A stretch of 64,000 nucleotides of DNA from Dermatophagoides farinae (taxonomy: Eukaryota; Arthropoda; Arachnida; Sarcoptiformes; Pyroglyphidae), in the NCBI RefSeq assembly GCF_024713945.1, contig NC_134677.1:8454001-8518000 (forward strand), read 5' to 3'. This document shows, in pieces, positions 1-31,790 of the stretch; the first letter of the stretch is position 1, and each line of letters begins with the position of its first letter. Both the position numbers and the translations under genes were made by a program. The notes beneath the pieces are model-generated. The model was not told the DNA's origin and did no database searches. It worked only from the letters and a program-made list of their open reading frames with translations.

Positions 1-169
1 GTCCATATTTTAATGGTTTATTATTTCTCAGAAAATGAAATTCATCGGCGTTATACAATCTTTTCCAGATAGTGAAATAAAATATAATTAACAAAATTGC
101 CGTAAGACGAAAAAGGAATGTTTTATTCTTATGTATTCTGGTGAATACGAATCGCCAAATTTTGGCCAT
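1..169 (-). CDS. 5' end of an unidentified type II (signal-anchor) membrane protein, partial
   Basis: Reading the minus strand from an ATG at 169-167, the frame stays open for 56 codons to the left edge. An in-frame TGA lies a few codons upstream, so this is a good start. The N-terminus is short and basic (MAKIWRFVFTRIHKNK), followed by one hydrophobic stretch at about residues 18-35 (FLFRLTAILLIIFYFTIW) and then polar residues. This is the layout of a type II signal anchor, as in Golgi glycosyltransferases, but too little is visible to name the family. The gene is head-to-head with MED27, with 311 bp between the two start codons. It could also be an ordinary single-span membrane protein. Confidence 0.6.
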   Translation of the reverse strand, partial: MAKIWRFVFTRIHKNKTFLFRLTAILLIIFYFTIWKRLYNADEFHFLRNNKPLKYG

Positions 170-480
170 TTTATCTAATGTTATTGAGCATCATTACAAA
201 AAAAAAATTCATATTTACAACAAAATAAAATAAATGTGAAAAATATTCAGGTGAACTGATGAACTTTACAAAACAAAACAAAAAAATTCCACACGTGTAA
301 AAAAAGAATAGAATTTTCCAATTCTAATCGCAATAACGCCATCTTGTATCGTAATTCAAGAATCATTTCAATCATCAGCATGTCAAATCTGTTTTTTGTT
401 GTCAATTTTGGGTGACAAATTTTTTTTTTTTTTTTGATTCATTTACGGATTAATTTTATGCAAAAAAAAATAGTTCAACA
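170..480. promoter_or_regulatory. Divergent promoter interval between the left-edge gene and MED27
   Basis: These 311 bp lie between the ATGs of two diverging genes, so both promoters must lie here or in unseen 5' exons. It is AT-rich with a T15 tract just before MED27. The most specific motif is GCCATCTTG near 339-347, the reverse of the YY1/Pho-type core AAGATGGC that often sits close to start sites of housekeeping genes. No TATA box is obvious. An upstream ATG at 458 opens an 18-codon frame that overlaps the MED27 start out of frame. Confidence 0.45.
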
Positions 481-1527
481 ATGGAGAATCTTAATACAAT
501 CAATTCTGCTTTGAAAAAAGTTAGTCTGGTTCGTTCGGCAACTCTTGATACGTTAAAATTTATGGCCAACACATATCAATCATCAAGAGAAGTGGAAATT
601 GAAATGGATCCGAATAAAAGCGATAATTATATGGGTGAATTATCATCATTATCGAATGTTTTGGAAACCAGAGTTCGTGAATTGGAAACTGCTTGTACGT
701 TGTTATATCCAACGCTCAATTCAATCAATTTAGCCAACACAGAAATGATTGCTCAAGATCCTAATTATGAAAAGACAACCTGGTATCCCGATATGGTCAT
801 ATCATATCGATGGTTGAGCAACACTCAAGAATATTCAACATTGGCATTTCAGGCATTGCAAACAAAATTTAGTAAACGAAATTCTCGTTATAGACAACGA
901 ACATCGAATCGTGCTAATTATAATCATAATTTAAGTAATCATCAAATCGATTCATTCATTGCACAATTACAACGATCTGTTGATGCGATGTCCATCGAAG
1001 TAGTTCGACCATTTGGTGTATTCACTGTTCTTAAAATTGTTTTAGATCGAACTTTAAGAGCTATCATTGTGTTGCGAGGATTGGTCATCGAATGGGTATT
1101 GGTGAAAAGTTTTGAAGAAAATTTCGATAAATTAACATCGAATAATTTGGCTAAAATATCCGAACGAAATCCATATGCTACGAATTTCATTGATCTATTA
1201 CAAGACGATACGATGGATATTTGGAAACCATCACGATATAAAGTGTTTCGTACAATCACTGACCATTGTAATGCTGCCATTTTACATTTTTATGCTCCTT
1301 TTCAAATGGAAAGTGCGATCAAAGTTTTTATGGTAAGATATCAATCATTGATTTTTAATTTTGGATTTAATTTTGTCTTTTCGATCATTTAGCTATGGTT
1401 ACGAAGTTATTCAACACTATTTTCAGCTGTATGTCGTAAATGTGATTCACGATTATTGAATGATATGCCACCAACATGGCGTGATTTTCGTACCAATGAA
1501 CCATATCATTTTGAATGTAGACCATAA
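481..1527 (+). CDS. MED27: Mediator of RNA polymerase II transcription subunit 27
   Basis: Two exons, 481-1332 and 1393-1527, joined across a 60 bp intron (ATG|GTAAGA ... CATTTAG|CTA), give 328 residues; family members are about 310. The intron is required: reading through it gives a spurious ending, while splicing gives LWLRSYSTLFSAV and then the C-terminal MED27 signature CRKCDSRLLNDMPPTWRDFR. The CxxC pair and PPTWRDFRT block are hallmarks of the family. The N-terminal half is helical and weakly conserved. MED27 is a nuclear component of the Mediator upper tail region, linking activators to RNA polymerase II. Identification rests on the C-terminal signature plus alignable segments such as VFxxxTDH in the middle. 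The start is the first ATG of the long frame; an out-of-frame upstream ATG exists at 458. Confidence 0.93.
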
Positions 1528-4500
1528 TAATCATCATCATCATCATCATTTTTCATTTTCAATTATCGTTTCTTACTTTTACAATCATCATCATTTATAA
1601 TACAGATCTTCATATAAAAGATTCAAATTTATAAGAAATTTTTACCAGAATTAAATTAAAAAAAAAAAAAAAATCACCGAGTTTTGTCACGTGAGAAAAT
1701 GAACCATTTTTTCTGAAAACTAGATGGCAGCAGATGAAATTGTTTTTTTTCTCTGTTCACTTGTTTAAATTAAAAAAAAAATACCGGCAATTAAATGATT
1801 GGAAACATTTCAAATGGCCAGTTTTTTTTCATTTCGTGTTCATTGAAAAAACAAAACAATATCAGCCATCAAATGAAACAACGAAAAAGTGATCAATATA
1901 CTTGTTGGTCATTCCAATTTAATATTTAAAAAAAAATGAACATATTGGATGTAAATCACCAAAAAAAAAAAACTAAACAAAACAAAAAAAACCATTTATT
2001 GACCTGTTTTTTTTTGTGTCTATTAAAATGAATGAATGTAACAAGAATACATATTGGTTAAATTGGATTTTATTTATCACTGGTTCTCGTTATTTTTTCT
2101 TTGTCATTGTTGCTTGGTTTTTATATAAAAAGAAAAAAAATGAGCAGTCCATTCATTCATTGGATCGCGTGAGTCATTGATTCAATGATTTTCGGCTATA
2201 ACATTACACACACACACACATTGTATTCAGGATGATGATGAATCCAGGCATATATACAATACAATACGATAGATTTTCAAAAAAAAACCGTACTCATTAA
2301 ATCTATCAAAGCACCTGTGCCCAATTTGTCCGAAATATTTTTTTTCCTCCATTTTTATGTTTCATTGTTCGGGTACCCCCAACACACACACTTGTGCCTG
2401 GGGTTTGTTGTAAATTGATCAGTTTGTTGGTTGGTTATATGGTTGTGTTTGGACCATAATTCCATCTCTATACATCACTCTCTCTCTCTTTATTCATTGA
2501 ACCTGAACCAGCCACACACACACACACACACACAATAATAATCAATCCAACCAAATGTCATATGAAAGAATCATATGGTCGATTCCATCATCATCATCAT
2601 CAACAATTGGACATGACTTTAATTTTGAAAATTGCAATTGAGAGTGAGAGAGAGAGGTGAAATTAAATGAAAAAAAAAATACTAAACTACCACACCGATA
2701 TGTTCATCATCATCATCATCATCATCAAAAAAAATGTGAACATTTCAAACTGATTGGAACAAGTGAACTTTGGCCCGTGAACATTGAATCAACCAACCAA
2801 ACAATAGGTGACTTGTTTCGAGCTAATTAGAAATGATGGCTATTCAGTTCTATCCAGTTGTTGTTTTTTTTTGGCTATAACACACACACACATATGCTTT
2901 GCTTGTGTGCTTATAAACATGGAATATGGTGTGTTTGTGTGTCAAAATATTGACTCATTCAAGTGTATAATGGTGACAGTGATCATGTAATTGTCCAATT
3001 GCTTTATTAGACCAATTCACCATCACCATCACCATCATCATGATGATCATCATCATTTATTCAGCTACATTCATTCATTCAATGTATGTTTGTTGCCTAC
3101 TCGAAATGATGTTTGTTGTTGTGCCCAAAAACCTATCTCGTACAACAAAATGATGGTCGGTCTTCAAATTCAATGCACGTGCAAGGTTTTCAGATAGAGA
3201 AAGAGAGAGAGAGAAAATATTATGTGCACGGACTATACATACATTGTTTGCCTATTATGGCCACATTAATAATAGATTTGGAACCTTTCTATTCGCTTTT
3301 TTTTCTATCTAATTCCAATTTCACGATGAACAGATGGTTGACAGTATTTTGTATATTGTATAGCAAAAAAAAAAAAACGTATCGAGAATGGAGAATCATA
3401 ACAATAGGATATAAATATCAACCCAAATGGAGAAACAAAAAACACAATGATACATCTATTTTTTTCAAGTGTGATTTAGTAGGAAAAAAAACGGTGACAA
3501 AATCATCATCATCATCATCGTCGTAGTCGTGATAATAATAATCGGACAGCTTATAAAAATGCACATTATTACGGTAAAATTCAAATTCGAATCAAATCAT
3601 ATGGTCACAAATCCTGAAATGAATAAAATGAGTTAATCAATTTGTTTTGGCTCAAACATCACCATAAAATTAAGTCATTCGACACACTTTACACACAAAA
3701 ATCGATATCGAAATCAAACTTACGAATAGATCCATATGTTTTTGTTTTATTTTTATTTTTATTTTTTTTCGATAATTATATAGATAGATTCTGTTGAATT
3801 TTGGACACAAGAAAAATTAAACGAATGGATTCATTTCGTTTATCGATTAACAAAAAAAAAATGGAATGTGAAAAATAATAAAAGAAAACAAATTCGTAAA
3901 AATGAAACATTCATAAATGAAATGCAACAAAAAAATCGGAATGTGTCATGTTTTCGTTCGATGATGATGATGAGTAAGAACAGAATTTGAATTCGATGAA
4001 AAAAAAATAAAGAAGCAAAGGAAAAAATTTGAAAAATAAAAATTAATCTGTGTGCAATGAAATCGTGTTCGTGTGTGTGTGTGTGTGTTTGATAATCGGT
4101 CGATATTATTCAAATTTAATGACGATGAATGATGAGGCGAAACAAAAAAAAAATGAGAAGAAATTGGCACCGCTATTTTCATGTGTTTTGGTTGTATGTG
4201 TTTGCTGTTTTGTTGTTGTCATACACATCACAATTTAAATGATAATCGATTTGGCTTGCATTTATAATAATAATAATGAATGTATATGATTCTTGTAATA
4301 ATTAATTCGATTAAATTGGATAATATTTACACATAATAATAATGGGAATAATAATGAATTGGATTGGATTGGATGTCAAATGTAAAAAAATTCTTGATTC
4401 TCGTACTGATGGTTGACAATTGAGTGAATCTTTTCTTTTTTTTCGGTTAAAATTTCCAGAAATTTTTTTGCTTAAAAGTTTTTTTTTTTGGTTAGAAAAA

Positions 4501-4664
4501 TAATTTACAAATTTAGTAAATTGGTTTGTTTTTGTCTTTTTTTCTAGTTTTGGTTTTTTTTTAAATTTTTAAATCAATATGTTAATGTGTATGTGGATGA
4601 TATATAGATTTATAATACAAAATTTTGAAAACATTTTTGTTGTTGTTGTTGTTGTTGTTTGTTG
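1528..4664. other. Intergenic interval between MED27 and the EBF gene (convergent 3' ends)
   Basis: About 3.1 kb between the MED27 stop and the EBF stop on the other strand. It should contain both 3' UTRs. No credible coding exon was seen: the short open frames here are low-complexity and read through (CAT)n, (CA)n and poly-A tracts. Contents include a composite E-box/CTCF-like element at 1682-1736, (CA)n around 2205-2220 and 2513-2533, (GA)n near 2643, a CAT repeat near 2705-2726, (TG)n near 4073-4088 and (TTG)n near 4638-4660. Confidence 0.7.
1682..1736 (+). promoter_or_regulatory. Composite element: TCACGTGA palindrome plus CTCF-like ACTAGATGGCAGCA
   Basis: Starts with TTTTGTCACGTGA at 1682-1694, then AACCATTTTT at 1702-1711, then ACTAGATGGCAGCA at 1719-1732. 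A second copy, with the same order and spacing within one base, lies on the minus strand at 52265-52320. Each copy sits 150-210 bp downstream of a stop codon (MED27 here, NCAPH there) in the same orientation as that gene. The right half resembles the bilaterian CTCF core (CCACTAGATGGCAGC type); that assignment is inference. Confidence 0.55.
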
Positions 4665-23824
<19,160 letters not shown>

Positions 23825-24459
23825 CGTAATCGTTGATCGGTGTTGTAGATGGTGTTTTTTTTCGTCGTTTTCTATTCAAATCAAATCAAATCAATCAATC
23901 AATCGATAATGATGATGAATTGAGCAATAAACACACGATGGTTTGTTCACTCAATTTACAAGTAAACCAAAAACACATTCACGTGCACACACACACAAAA
24001 AGCATGATGTTTTAAAATTGATTTAAATCAATATAAAATAATGTGACACTTAAATACATATATATACAAAATAAACTAAACAAATATCGACACACACATA
24101 CACACTCACTGTCTTCTTATTTATTTAGTTTAGTCTGGTTTATATTTTGATTAAGGACCGTCGCTGTTGTTGTTGTTGTTATTACCACTTGTGGTCACTT
24201 AGGATTTCTGATGATTATTAGTTGGTTGGTCGGTTGAATGGATTGTTGTATCAAGGATCAATGTCGCCACTGTATACTAAATTTTTTTTGATCCCAGATG
24301 TCATATCGTTTCGTTGTTTATATTCTACATTACCGGAAAAACATTCAAACAAACAAATAAACACACAGACACACTGAAGAAGAAGAATCTCTCAAGAGAT
24401 GTGGATGTGATCATTCAAACATGACAAGAAGACGAGTATTTGTGTGTGTGTGTGTGTGC

Positions 24460-24483
24460 ATATTCTGTGTATTCTGGAGCCAA
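24460..24483 (+). repeat. Copy 1 of a duplicated 24 bp unit adjoining a TG tract
   Basis: Identical over 24 bp to 25214-25237. The core is TATTCTGTGTATTCTGGAGC, itself two TATTCTG units two bases apart. Both copies directly follow a (TG)n tract in the same orientation. Confidence 0.85.
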
Positions 24484-24661
24484 ACAAACAAACAAACAAT
24501 CAGAACGAGAAATGAAATTTGAAATGATATAACTTTTTTTTTTGAGTCGATTAGAATTATTTCACTACAATATTTTTTTTGTTGAAAATTTTTTTTTCTT
24601 CTTTCAACAACAACAACAACAACACAGAACGATCAACGTGCCTCAAGTGATTAAATATGAT

Positions 24662-24664
<3 letters not shown>

Positions 24665-24697
<33 letters not shown>
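24665..24697. repeat. (TG)n microsatellite
   Basis: About 16 TG units upstream of the EBF gene. Confidence 0.9.
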
Positions 24698-24699
<2 letters not shown>

Positions 24700-25178
24700 T
24701 GTGTATTTGGGACTAGCATGCGTGCATAATGTGTACAGCACAGTTGCTCCTGAATAGGAAAAAAAAAAAAAAAAAAATATGAGCAATCGCTATAGCTAAA
24801 GTGGATATGGATGAAAAAAAAATTTTTTTCCTACAGACGACGACTATACAACGACGTTGTTTGAGTGTGTGTGTGTGTGTGTTTGATTTGATTTGGTTTA
24901 GTTTAGTTTAGTTTATCAAAATATATATATTCCCTCCCTCTATTATATCTAAATCAATAATGGACCAACTCCGCCTTATATGACCGGTGCTTATTTTATT
25001 TTTTTCGGTTGTAGTTGTATAATAATACAAATATAAAACATGTACCATCCCATCCCATTTCATACACACACACACACACACACTTGAATTTTCACTAAAA
25101 GAAAACGAAAAAAAAAATCATTTTATTATGGATTCATTGAATTTTCTACGAAACAAAAAAAAAACCATCATCTATTGT

Positions 25179-25213
<35 letters not shown>

Positions 25214-25215
<2 letters not shown>

Positions 25216-25237
25216 ATTCTGTGTATTCTGGAGCCAA
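25214..25237 (+). repeat. Copy 2 of the duplicated 24 bp unit
   Basis: Same sequence as 24460-24483 and again immediately after a long TG tract (25183-25212). The sequence beyond the unit differs between the copies. Confidence 0.85.
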
Positions 25238-28200
25238 TAGTATGGCGCCAAATCAAGCAACAGTCATAATGATAATAATAATAATAAAAGAAAACGTCAT
25301 AGACAACAAAAAAAAAAACGATGATAGATCACCAATATCTTGAATATATATTTTATATAACGCCTCGAGAATGATTTTCATTTCTCATATATATAACAAT
25401 CTCTATGGACCAAACAATTTACTCTTTTTTTTTGTTTGGTTGTCACATAATACACTTGATGATTGGACGATCATCATTAAATTAAATGATTATCTGATTT
25501 CATTGATCGATGTAAATAAGAAAGAAAGAAAGAAAGAAAAGAAAACAAAAATGTCAACAAACAAAATCAACATGTTGTTGTACATTTGTCACCACCAACA
25601 TCATCATCATCATTGTTGTTGTTTGTTGTTTGTCCATTTTATACTGGACCATGATGATTCTTTCCTGATGTTTGTCGACGTGTGTGTATATATGGTATGC
25701 CCATGTGAATTCAAGTATATACACAACTGATTTCTTTCTCTATGCTCTCGATGTTCATTCTATACCACCACTCCCAAGTGGATCAGGTTCATGTTTGAAC
25801 ACAGTTTTTTTTGGTCTGGTTGAATAGTGTATGAAAAAAAGGAACAAAAGAAAACATTTGAAAAAAACAAGTAGAAGACACAAGTTGTCCAAAAAAACAA
25901 AAAAAAACAAAAATGATCTGTCCTATAGGATTTGTGATCAATTTTGATTCCTATCAAAATTGTTGGTTATATTATAACAATAATAATCATTTTATTGGAT
26001 GTTTTGTTTTTTCATTTCATTTATTTTCTTCATCGGTCATCATTTTCTATCGATACAATGTATGTATGTATGTATTCTGATACGAATAATAATGATTAAA
26101 TGACACTTGTTGTCATTTCAAAAAAAACCACAACTAATTAATTTTATCATTTCGGTTTCTTTGGCCTTTTTTTTTGGTCTAGAAAATCAAAATTGCAACA
26201 ACAACGATAATAAATACAACAGGGTTAAATAAGGTCTTTAACCTTGTGGTCAAATTTTTCGAAAATTCTTTTTTATTTTATTGATTGACATACACACACA
26301 CACACACAAAGAGAAACATTTAGCCTTTGGCCACTATTATATATCGTTTATAACGACGATAATAATTGTAAACGAATTGCTTTTTTTTGGCTACCCAGAT
26401 AATCCTTTCGTCTTTATAATTTCGTGTTAAATATATGCTTACATTTGACAACATAAACACCGTGTCCTTGATATTTTATCTTTCACGTTTCATGTTTGTC
26501 TTTGCATACCGAATATCGATGTAAGAAGCAGAAAAAGACACTGTTTTTTTTCGTTCGATTTGCACAACCAACAACAACAACAGCAGCAGCAGCAGCAAAA
26601 ATTCTTGAATAATTTATATGAATTTTTTCCGTTGTTGTTGTTGTTGTTGCGAGAAAGAAAAATAAAATTCAGATAATTGTCACTTGTAAAATAAATATGT
26701 CACATACACACACACACACACAGATAAATGACAACTATCATCATAGGTATTTCAATGAAAATTATTTTGTTGTTGTTGTTGTTGTTGTCGTTGTTTTGGC
26801 AAGAAGAGTTTTTTTTCTGTTCATGTGTTAACCGAAAAATTTCATGAATAATTAATTGACCAAGAGAATGAAAATAATTTCCAACCAAAAAAATATATAT
26901 GGATCTGGATAGGTTTGCTGATGTTGTTGAACAACAGCAGCAACCATAATAAATTTTTTTTTTTTGGTTTGAAAATTTCATATAAATCATGATGATGATT
27001 TGGACACACAGTTTTGTTGGAAATATTAAGAAAATTATTTCAAAAAAAAAGAAAAAAAATTTTCAACTTGATTTTAATTACAAACAAACAAACAAACATA
27101 ATAATCTACTGGGAAATGGAATCATTCTGTTTTTGTTTCTTTCCAAAAAATTCTGATGAAGAATTTTGCATTTTTTTTCTGGTGTACAGAGAGACCAAAT
27201 AACCAGAAAGAGAGAGAGAGAGAGAAAAAAAAGACAATCTTGATTGGTTTTTTTCCATTCATTCATTCATTCACCATTAATTGGATCTCGATTAAAATGA
27301 TATAGAGTGGAATCAGATTCTTTCTTTTTTTTTCTCTCATATTCATTTTTATTCATATTTTATTCCAGAATCAACAGAATGAGAGAGAGGGAAACTTTAA
27401 TTAAAAATGTTCATCATCATCATCAACATCATGATGATGATGATGAGCATATGAAAATTGAGTTTTTTTTGTTTTGGTATTATTCAACAATCAATGTTGA
27501 TGCATATATAGTCCATATGGAATATATGAATGAATATATGGATTAATTAAACAATTTAAATTAGTGATTCCAGTAGAAGAAAAAGAAAAAGAAGAGATAA
27601 AAAAAACACACACACACATTCCCAATTGAATGAGAAATGGATAGGCAACAACAACAACAACAACAAAATTCATTCCATCTCTCCTGAGAAGTAATAGAAC
27701 AAGATGTGTGTGTGTGTGTGTGTGTGTGTGGCAAAAAGTTTTTCAGAAAATCATATTTTGTGGATGCAAACTTTTTCCTTCTTTCGTTGTTTTTTTTCAT
27801 GCTTATTATTTGGCAATGATTATAGATAGTGGAGATAAATTATAATTATATGAATCACCATATATCACTATCCATTAATTATGGTAAAATAAAAAAAAAT
27901 CCAGTAATGAAATGGAAACAAAACGAAACGAAACGAAATTAAAACAATCAATCCAAAATGAATGAACTTCATTAAGATTTATATATCAATGAGAAATTTT
28001 GGCAAACAACAAACGAAACAAACAAAAAAAATTGGTCGACTTTAATGTCGAATGATACGAAATTAATTCGTTGTTTTTTTTAATTAATTAAACACCATAG
28101 AGTGACCGTGGTCTGTGGTTATTTGAACATCATTAATGGAAGAAATTTCATGTTTTGGGTCGTTATTTTTTTCTTCTGGTAATTTAAATTTTTTTTTACA

Positions 28201-28860
28201 CACACACACACACACACATCGTCACATTGTTTTTCAAATTGAATGGACCAAAGAAAAAAAAAAGAAATTCTCGAATCTCAAACACAAAAAAGAAAACACT
28301 AATAAGCTATAGGCAGAAATAATAAAAACGAATCTAATTTGATGTTTGCCAATTTGGGTTTCCCGACACTCAAACACACACACACACACACACTGTTGTT
28401 CATTTCAAGATAATATTTTGTAAGCCGGACACATATAGATATATAAAAAAAGGGCAAATCAAAAACAACCCCCAATGCCACCAAAAACAAAACAAAAAAT
28501 CCAAACCAAACCCAAACAACTGCGAATCAAATGGAAATAGAAATAAAGAGACCATTCATGTCAGAATGAATGAATGAAAATGCCCAAATCGAACACAACA
28601 GAATAGTTTGGACCATCAACAACAGCCAAAGAAAAGAAAAAATGCCAATATATACTGATTTCAATCACCGCCACCAACACCATAGCCACAAGAATGACAT
28701 TGCTGTTGTTGTTGTTGTCGTAGTCGTCATTTGTTCATCGTGTCATCATCATCATCATCATCATGATGTTTATAATATAATATGATGATGTGAAATGGCA
28801 AAAAAAAGGCTAATTTAAGTTGTAATGATGTAGCCAAATACGCTACTACTATTTTTTTTT

Positions 28861-29000
28861 TTTTTTGGCTCGTTTCTTTTCGTTAGTTCCCGAGAGAACC
28901 ACCAAATACACACACACACATACTAAAGACAAACTAAGAGTCCAAAGTTAGGACTATACTAACCATTCTTCTAATGAACTTCCCGAAGGAATTCTTTTCT
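28861..29000. promoter_or_regulatory. Two near-consensus EBF-type palindromes
   Basis: TCCCGAGAGA at 28888-28897 and TCCCGAAGGA at 28981-28990 each differ from TCCCNNGGGA at one fixed position, and both extend as imperfect palindromes (TTCCCGAGAGAA, TTCCCGAAGGAA). They are 93 bp apart, about 5 kb upstream of the EBF start codon. The second could equally be read as a STAT-type (TTCC-N4-GGAA) or heat-shock-type (TTCnnGAA) site. Confidence 0.35.
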
Positions 29001-29244
29001 TTTCCTTTATTTTCATATATGAACGAGAAAAAAAAACACACACACACACATACAAATGACAGATACGACCAAAGCAACAATTGTGATGTTTAATATATAT
29101 AACGAAATGAATAGAAATTGCTTCAAAGACTGAAAACACAATAGTTCCAACAGAATCATCGACAACAACAACAACAACAGCAACAACAACAACAACGACG
29201 ACGATGACGAAAACCACAATTTTTGATACATTCATACATATATA

Positions 29245-29275
<31 letters not shown>

Positions 29276-30303
29276 TGGGAATCAAATCAATTCAAGTATC
29301 AAATCAATTGGATCATTCATTGGATTCATCAATGGTTTAGTTGTTTTTTTGTGGTATGACGCAAACGTTGAAATTAAATTCCTATCTAATAGTTATAAAC
29401 AGATTGATTTGATTTGATTTGATTTACATATTTTTCTTTATATTCAACAAAACAGTAGTACAGTTTTCACTGGAAAAAAAATTCAAATTCAAATCCCATA
29501 ATTCTTCATAATTTGAATTTTTATTCTGGGTTCTATTTTTTTTCGCTGTTGAAAAAATTTAATTTTCCAACAATTCATCGTTTTTATTTTCATGAATTTT
29601 AAATCATAACGATAATATGAATTTGAAAATGGATAGTCGTCGTCGTGGTCGTTGTCGTCAAATCTGTCAATTTTCATCATTCATTTATTTTTAGCCACAT
29701 GGTTGGTGGTTTTAACTATTTCTTTTTTTGAATCTAGAACATTGTTTGACATTCGGCCAATACATGATGATGATGATATGACCGTAGGCGCCTAGTATAT
29801 GGACCGTAGTAGAATTTTACTTGTTTTATTTTCATTTCATTCGTCAATGGATGGAGAACGACAATAAACAAACAAACAAACAAACACACACACACAGACG
29901 ATGGTCAACAATAAATAGAACCGAACAAACAATGAAAAAAAAATGTTTGTTGTTATTGGGAGCCAAACACACAGAATTAGAATCAGGTAGACATTATCAT
30001 CATCTATTATTGGTCAATCTGGTTATTTCAATCATCATAATGTTTGTTTTATTGTTTGTTTGTGTGTGTGTGTGTATGTGTGTGTTCAATATGTGAATAT
30101 CTCTTGAATTTGGTTCAAATTCAAAACTTTGTTATACCCAATGTTTGTCATCATCATCATCATCATCATCATCAACATCGTGGTTATGTAATCGGCTAAA
30201 TAAACATTCATGAAAATGAATGAATGAATGAATGAAAATACATCATTCAGTCCATTTCCATTCTATTATTATCATATATTGGCCAAAGCGTCCATATTGA
30301 CCA

Positions 30304-30335
<32 letters not shown>

Positions 30336-30695
30336 AAAACAAAAACAAAAATGACGACGACGACCGCAACAACTTTTTTTTTTATTTTATCCAACTTTTA
30401 TCATCGAGAATATTAAATTAGGTTGACAGTTTGACAATTCAATGATGATGATTGGAAACAAAGTTTAAATTTAGAATTTTCAAATTTTTTTTTGTTGTTG
30501 TTGCCTGAATGAGAAAACAATGTGAAAATATTTTCTACAATTTAAAACAAACAAACCGACTGGATAGATTGGCCAGAAAAAATGGATGAATGAATGAATG
30601 AAACTCAACAGCGAGTGGAGAGAAACAAAAAAAAAAGAAAAAGAAAAAAAATTCAAAAAGATTACAATAATTGAATCGAATGGTGAATAAATGAA

Positions 30696-30696
<1 letters not shown>

Positions 30697-30728
<32 letters not shown>
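30697..30728. repeat. (TG)n microsatellite
   Basis: About 16 TG units in the EBF upstream region. Confidence 0.9.
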
Positions 30729-30732
<4 letters not shown>

Positions 30733-31759
30733 AAAGATTGAATGAAATTGATTGAGGTTTCGATCAATTCGATTCGATCATTTCATCGCCAACTGGAAAC
30801 AAAACAAAAAACAACAACAACACCATTGCCAAATCGATTGCCATCAGCTTCCAATATTTTCATCATCATATAAAATATGAGAAAAAAAAACTGAATAATT
30901 CAAAATAAAAATACAAAAAAAAAAGTTTCACCGCTCGTAGTGAATTATTAAGTAAGTGACTAAGTTTTTTTTTCTCTGGCTGGATCATCATCATCATCAG
31001 TCGAACCAATCGTTTCAAACTCGACGATTTTTTTTTCATGATTTAAAATTCTAATTCCATCATCATCAGTTTATTTCACACACACACACACACAAACATC
31101 GTTTATGAATGATGATGATGAATACATCACAACCGCTATATCTGATCATAATGATGATGATGATGGAGATGATTGGCTTTTTTTTTGCTGTTCACAATTT
31201 TATTTTCACTCAATTTGATTCCATCATCATCATCATCATCAGCATCACTTATTTCATCTATACAAACAATATCTGTCTTTATAAATGGATACAAATTATG
31301 TTTTCACCAGCAAAAAAAAAGAAACCATTTTGATCTATTGATCATCATCATCATCATCATATTTGATACCTGGAATGGAAAGAATGGACATTATTGGATA
31401 TCATCATCCATCACTTTGTTTCTTTTTTTTTGCAATAATAATAATTATCGCTATATGTCGTAATATTTTGTAATCATTGGTTTTTCTCACATTATTACTG
31501 CTGCTTCTGCTGCTGTTGCAATGCGATATATATGATGATTTGTTTATTTCCATTTATATAATTTAACGAGAGAGAAAAAAAAGAAGGCAAAGGCAACGAA
31601 TGAACAGAAATGAAACGAATAATAAATATATTGCTTCCAAAAAAAAAAAAAAAAAATAGTGAGAAAAACATCATTTATGTATCCATCCATATGTAGAATG
31701 ATGATTTTGTTTCAATGGAATATTTCTTCTTTGGATACTTTTTCGTCGTTATATATTTT

Positions 31760-31763
<4 letters not shown>

Positions 31764-31790
<27 letters not shown>
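31764..31790. repeat. (TC)n microsatellite
   Basis: About 13 TC units in the EBF upstream region. Confidence 0.9.

Larger units (their letters stand above)
23825..28860. other. Proximal 5' flank of the EBF gene
   Basis: No coding exon seen. Directly upstream of the EBF ATG (minus-strand sense) there is a plausible acceptor (TTTGATTTGAATAG), so a spliced 5' UTR is possible. An inverted Runt-type core ACCACTTGTGGT lies at 24184-24195. The rest is dominated by (TG)n and (CAA)n microsatellites, including long TG tracts at 24665-24697, 25183-25212 and 27705-27730. A 24 bp unit following TG tracts is duplicated at 24460-24483 and 25214-25237. An inverted repeat GGTTAAA/TTTAACC lies at 26223-26243. 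Confidence 0.6.

Noticed and set aside
942-1280. Open frame antisense to MED27
   Set aside because: Shadow of the conserved MED27 coding strand; its protein matches nothing recognisable.
2800-3530. Several short frames between MED27 and EBF
   Set aside because: Composed of poly-His, poly-Ser and Cys/Val runs from CAT, TCA and TG repeats; no domain and no splice context.
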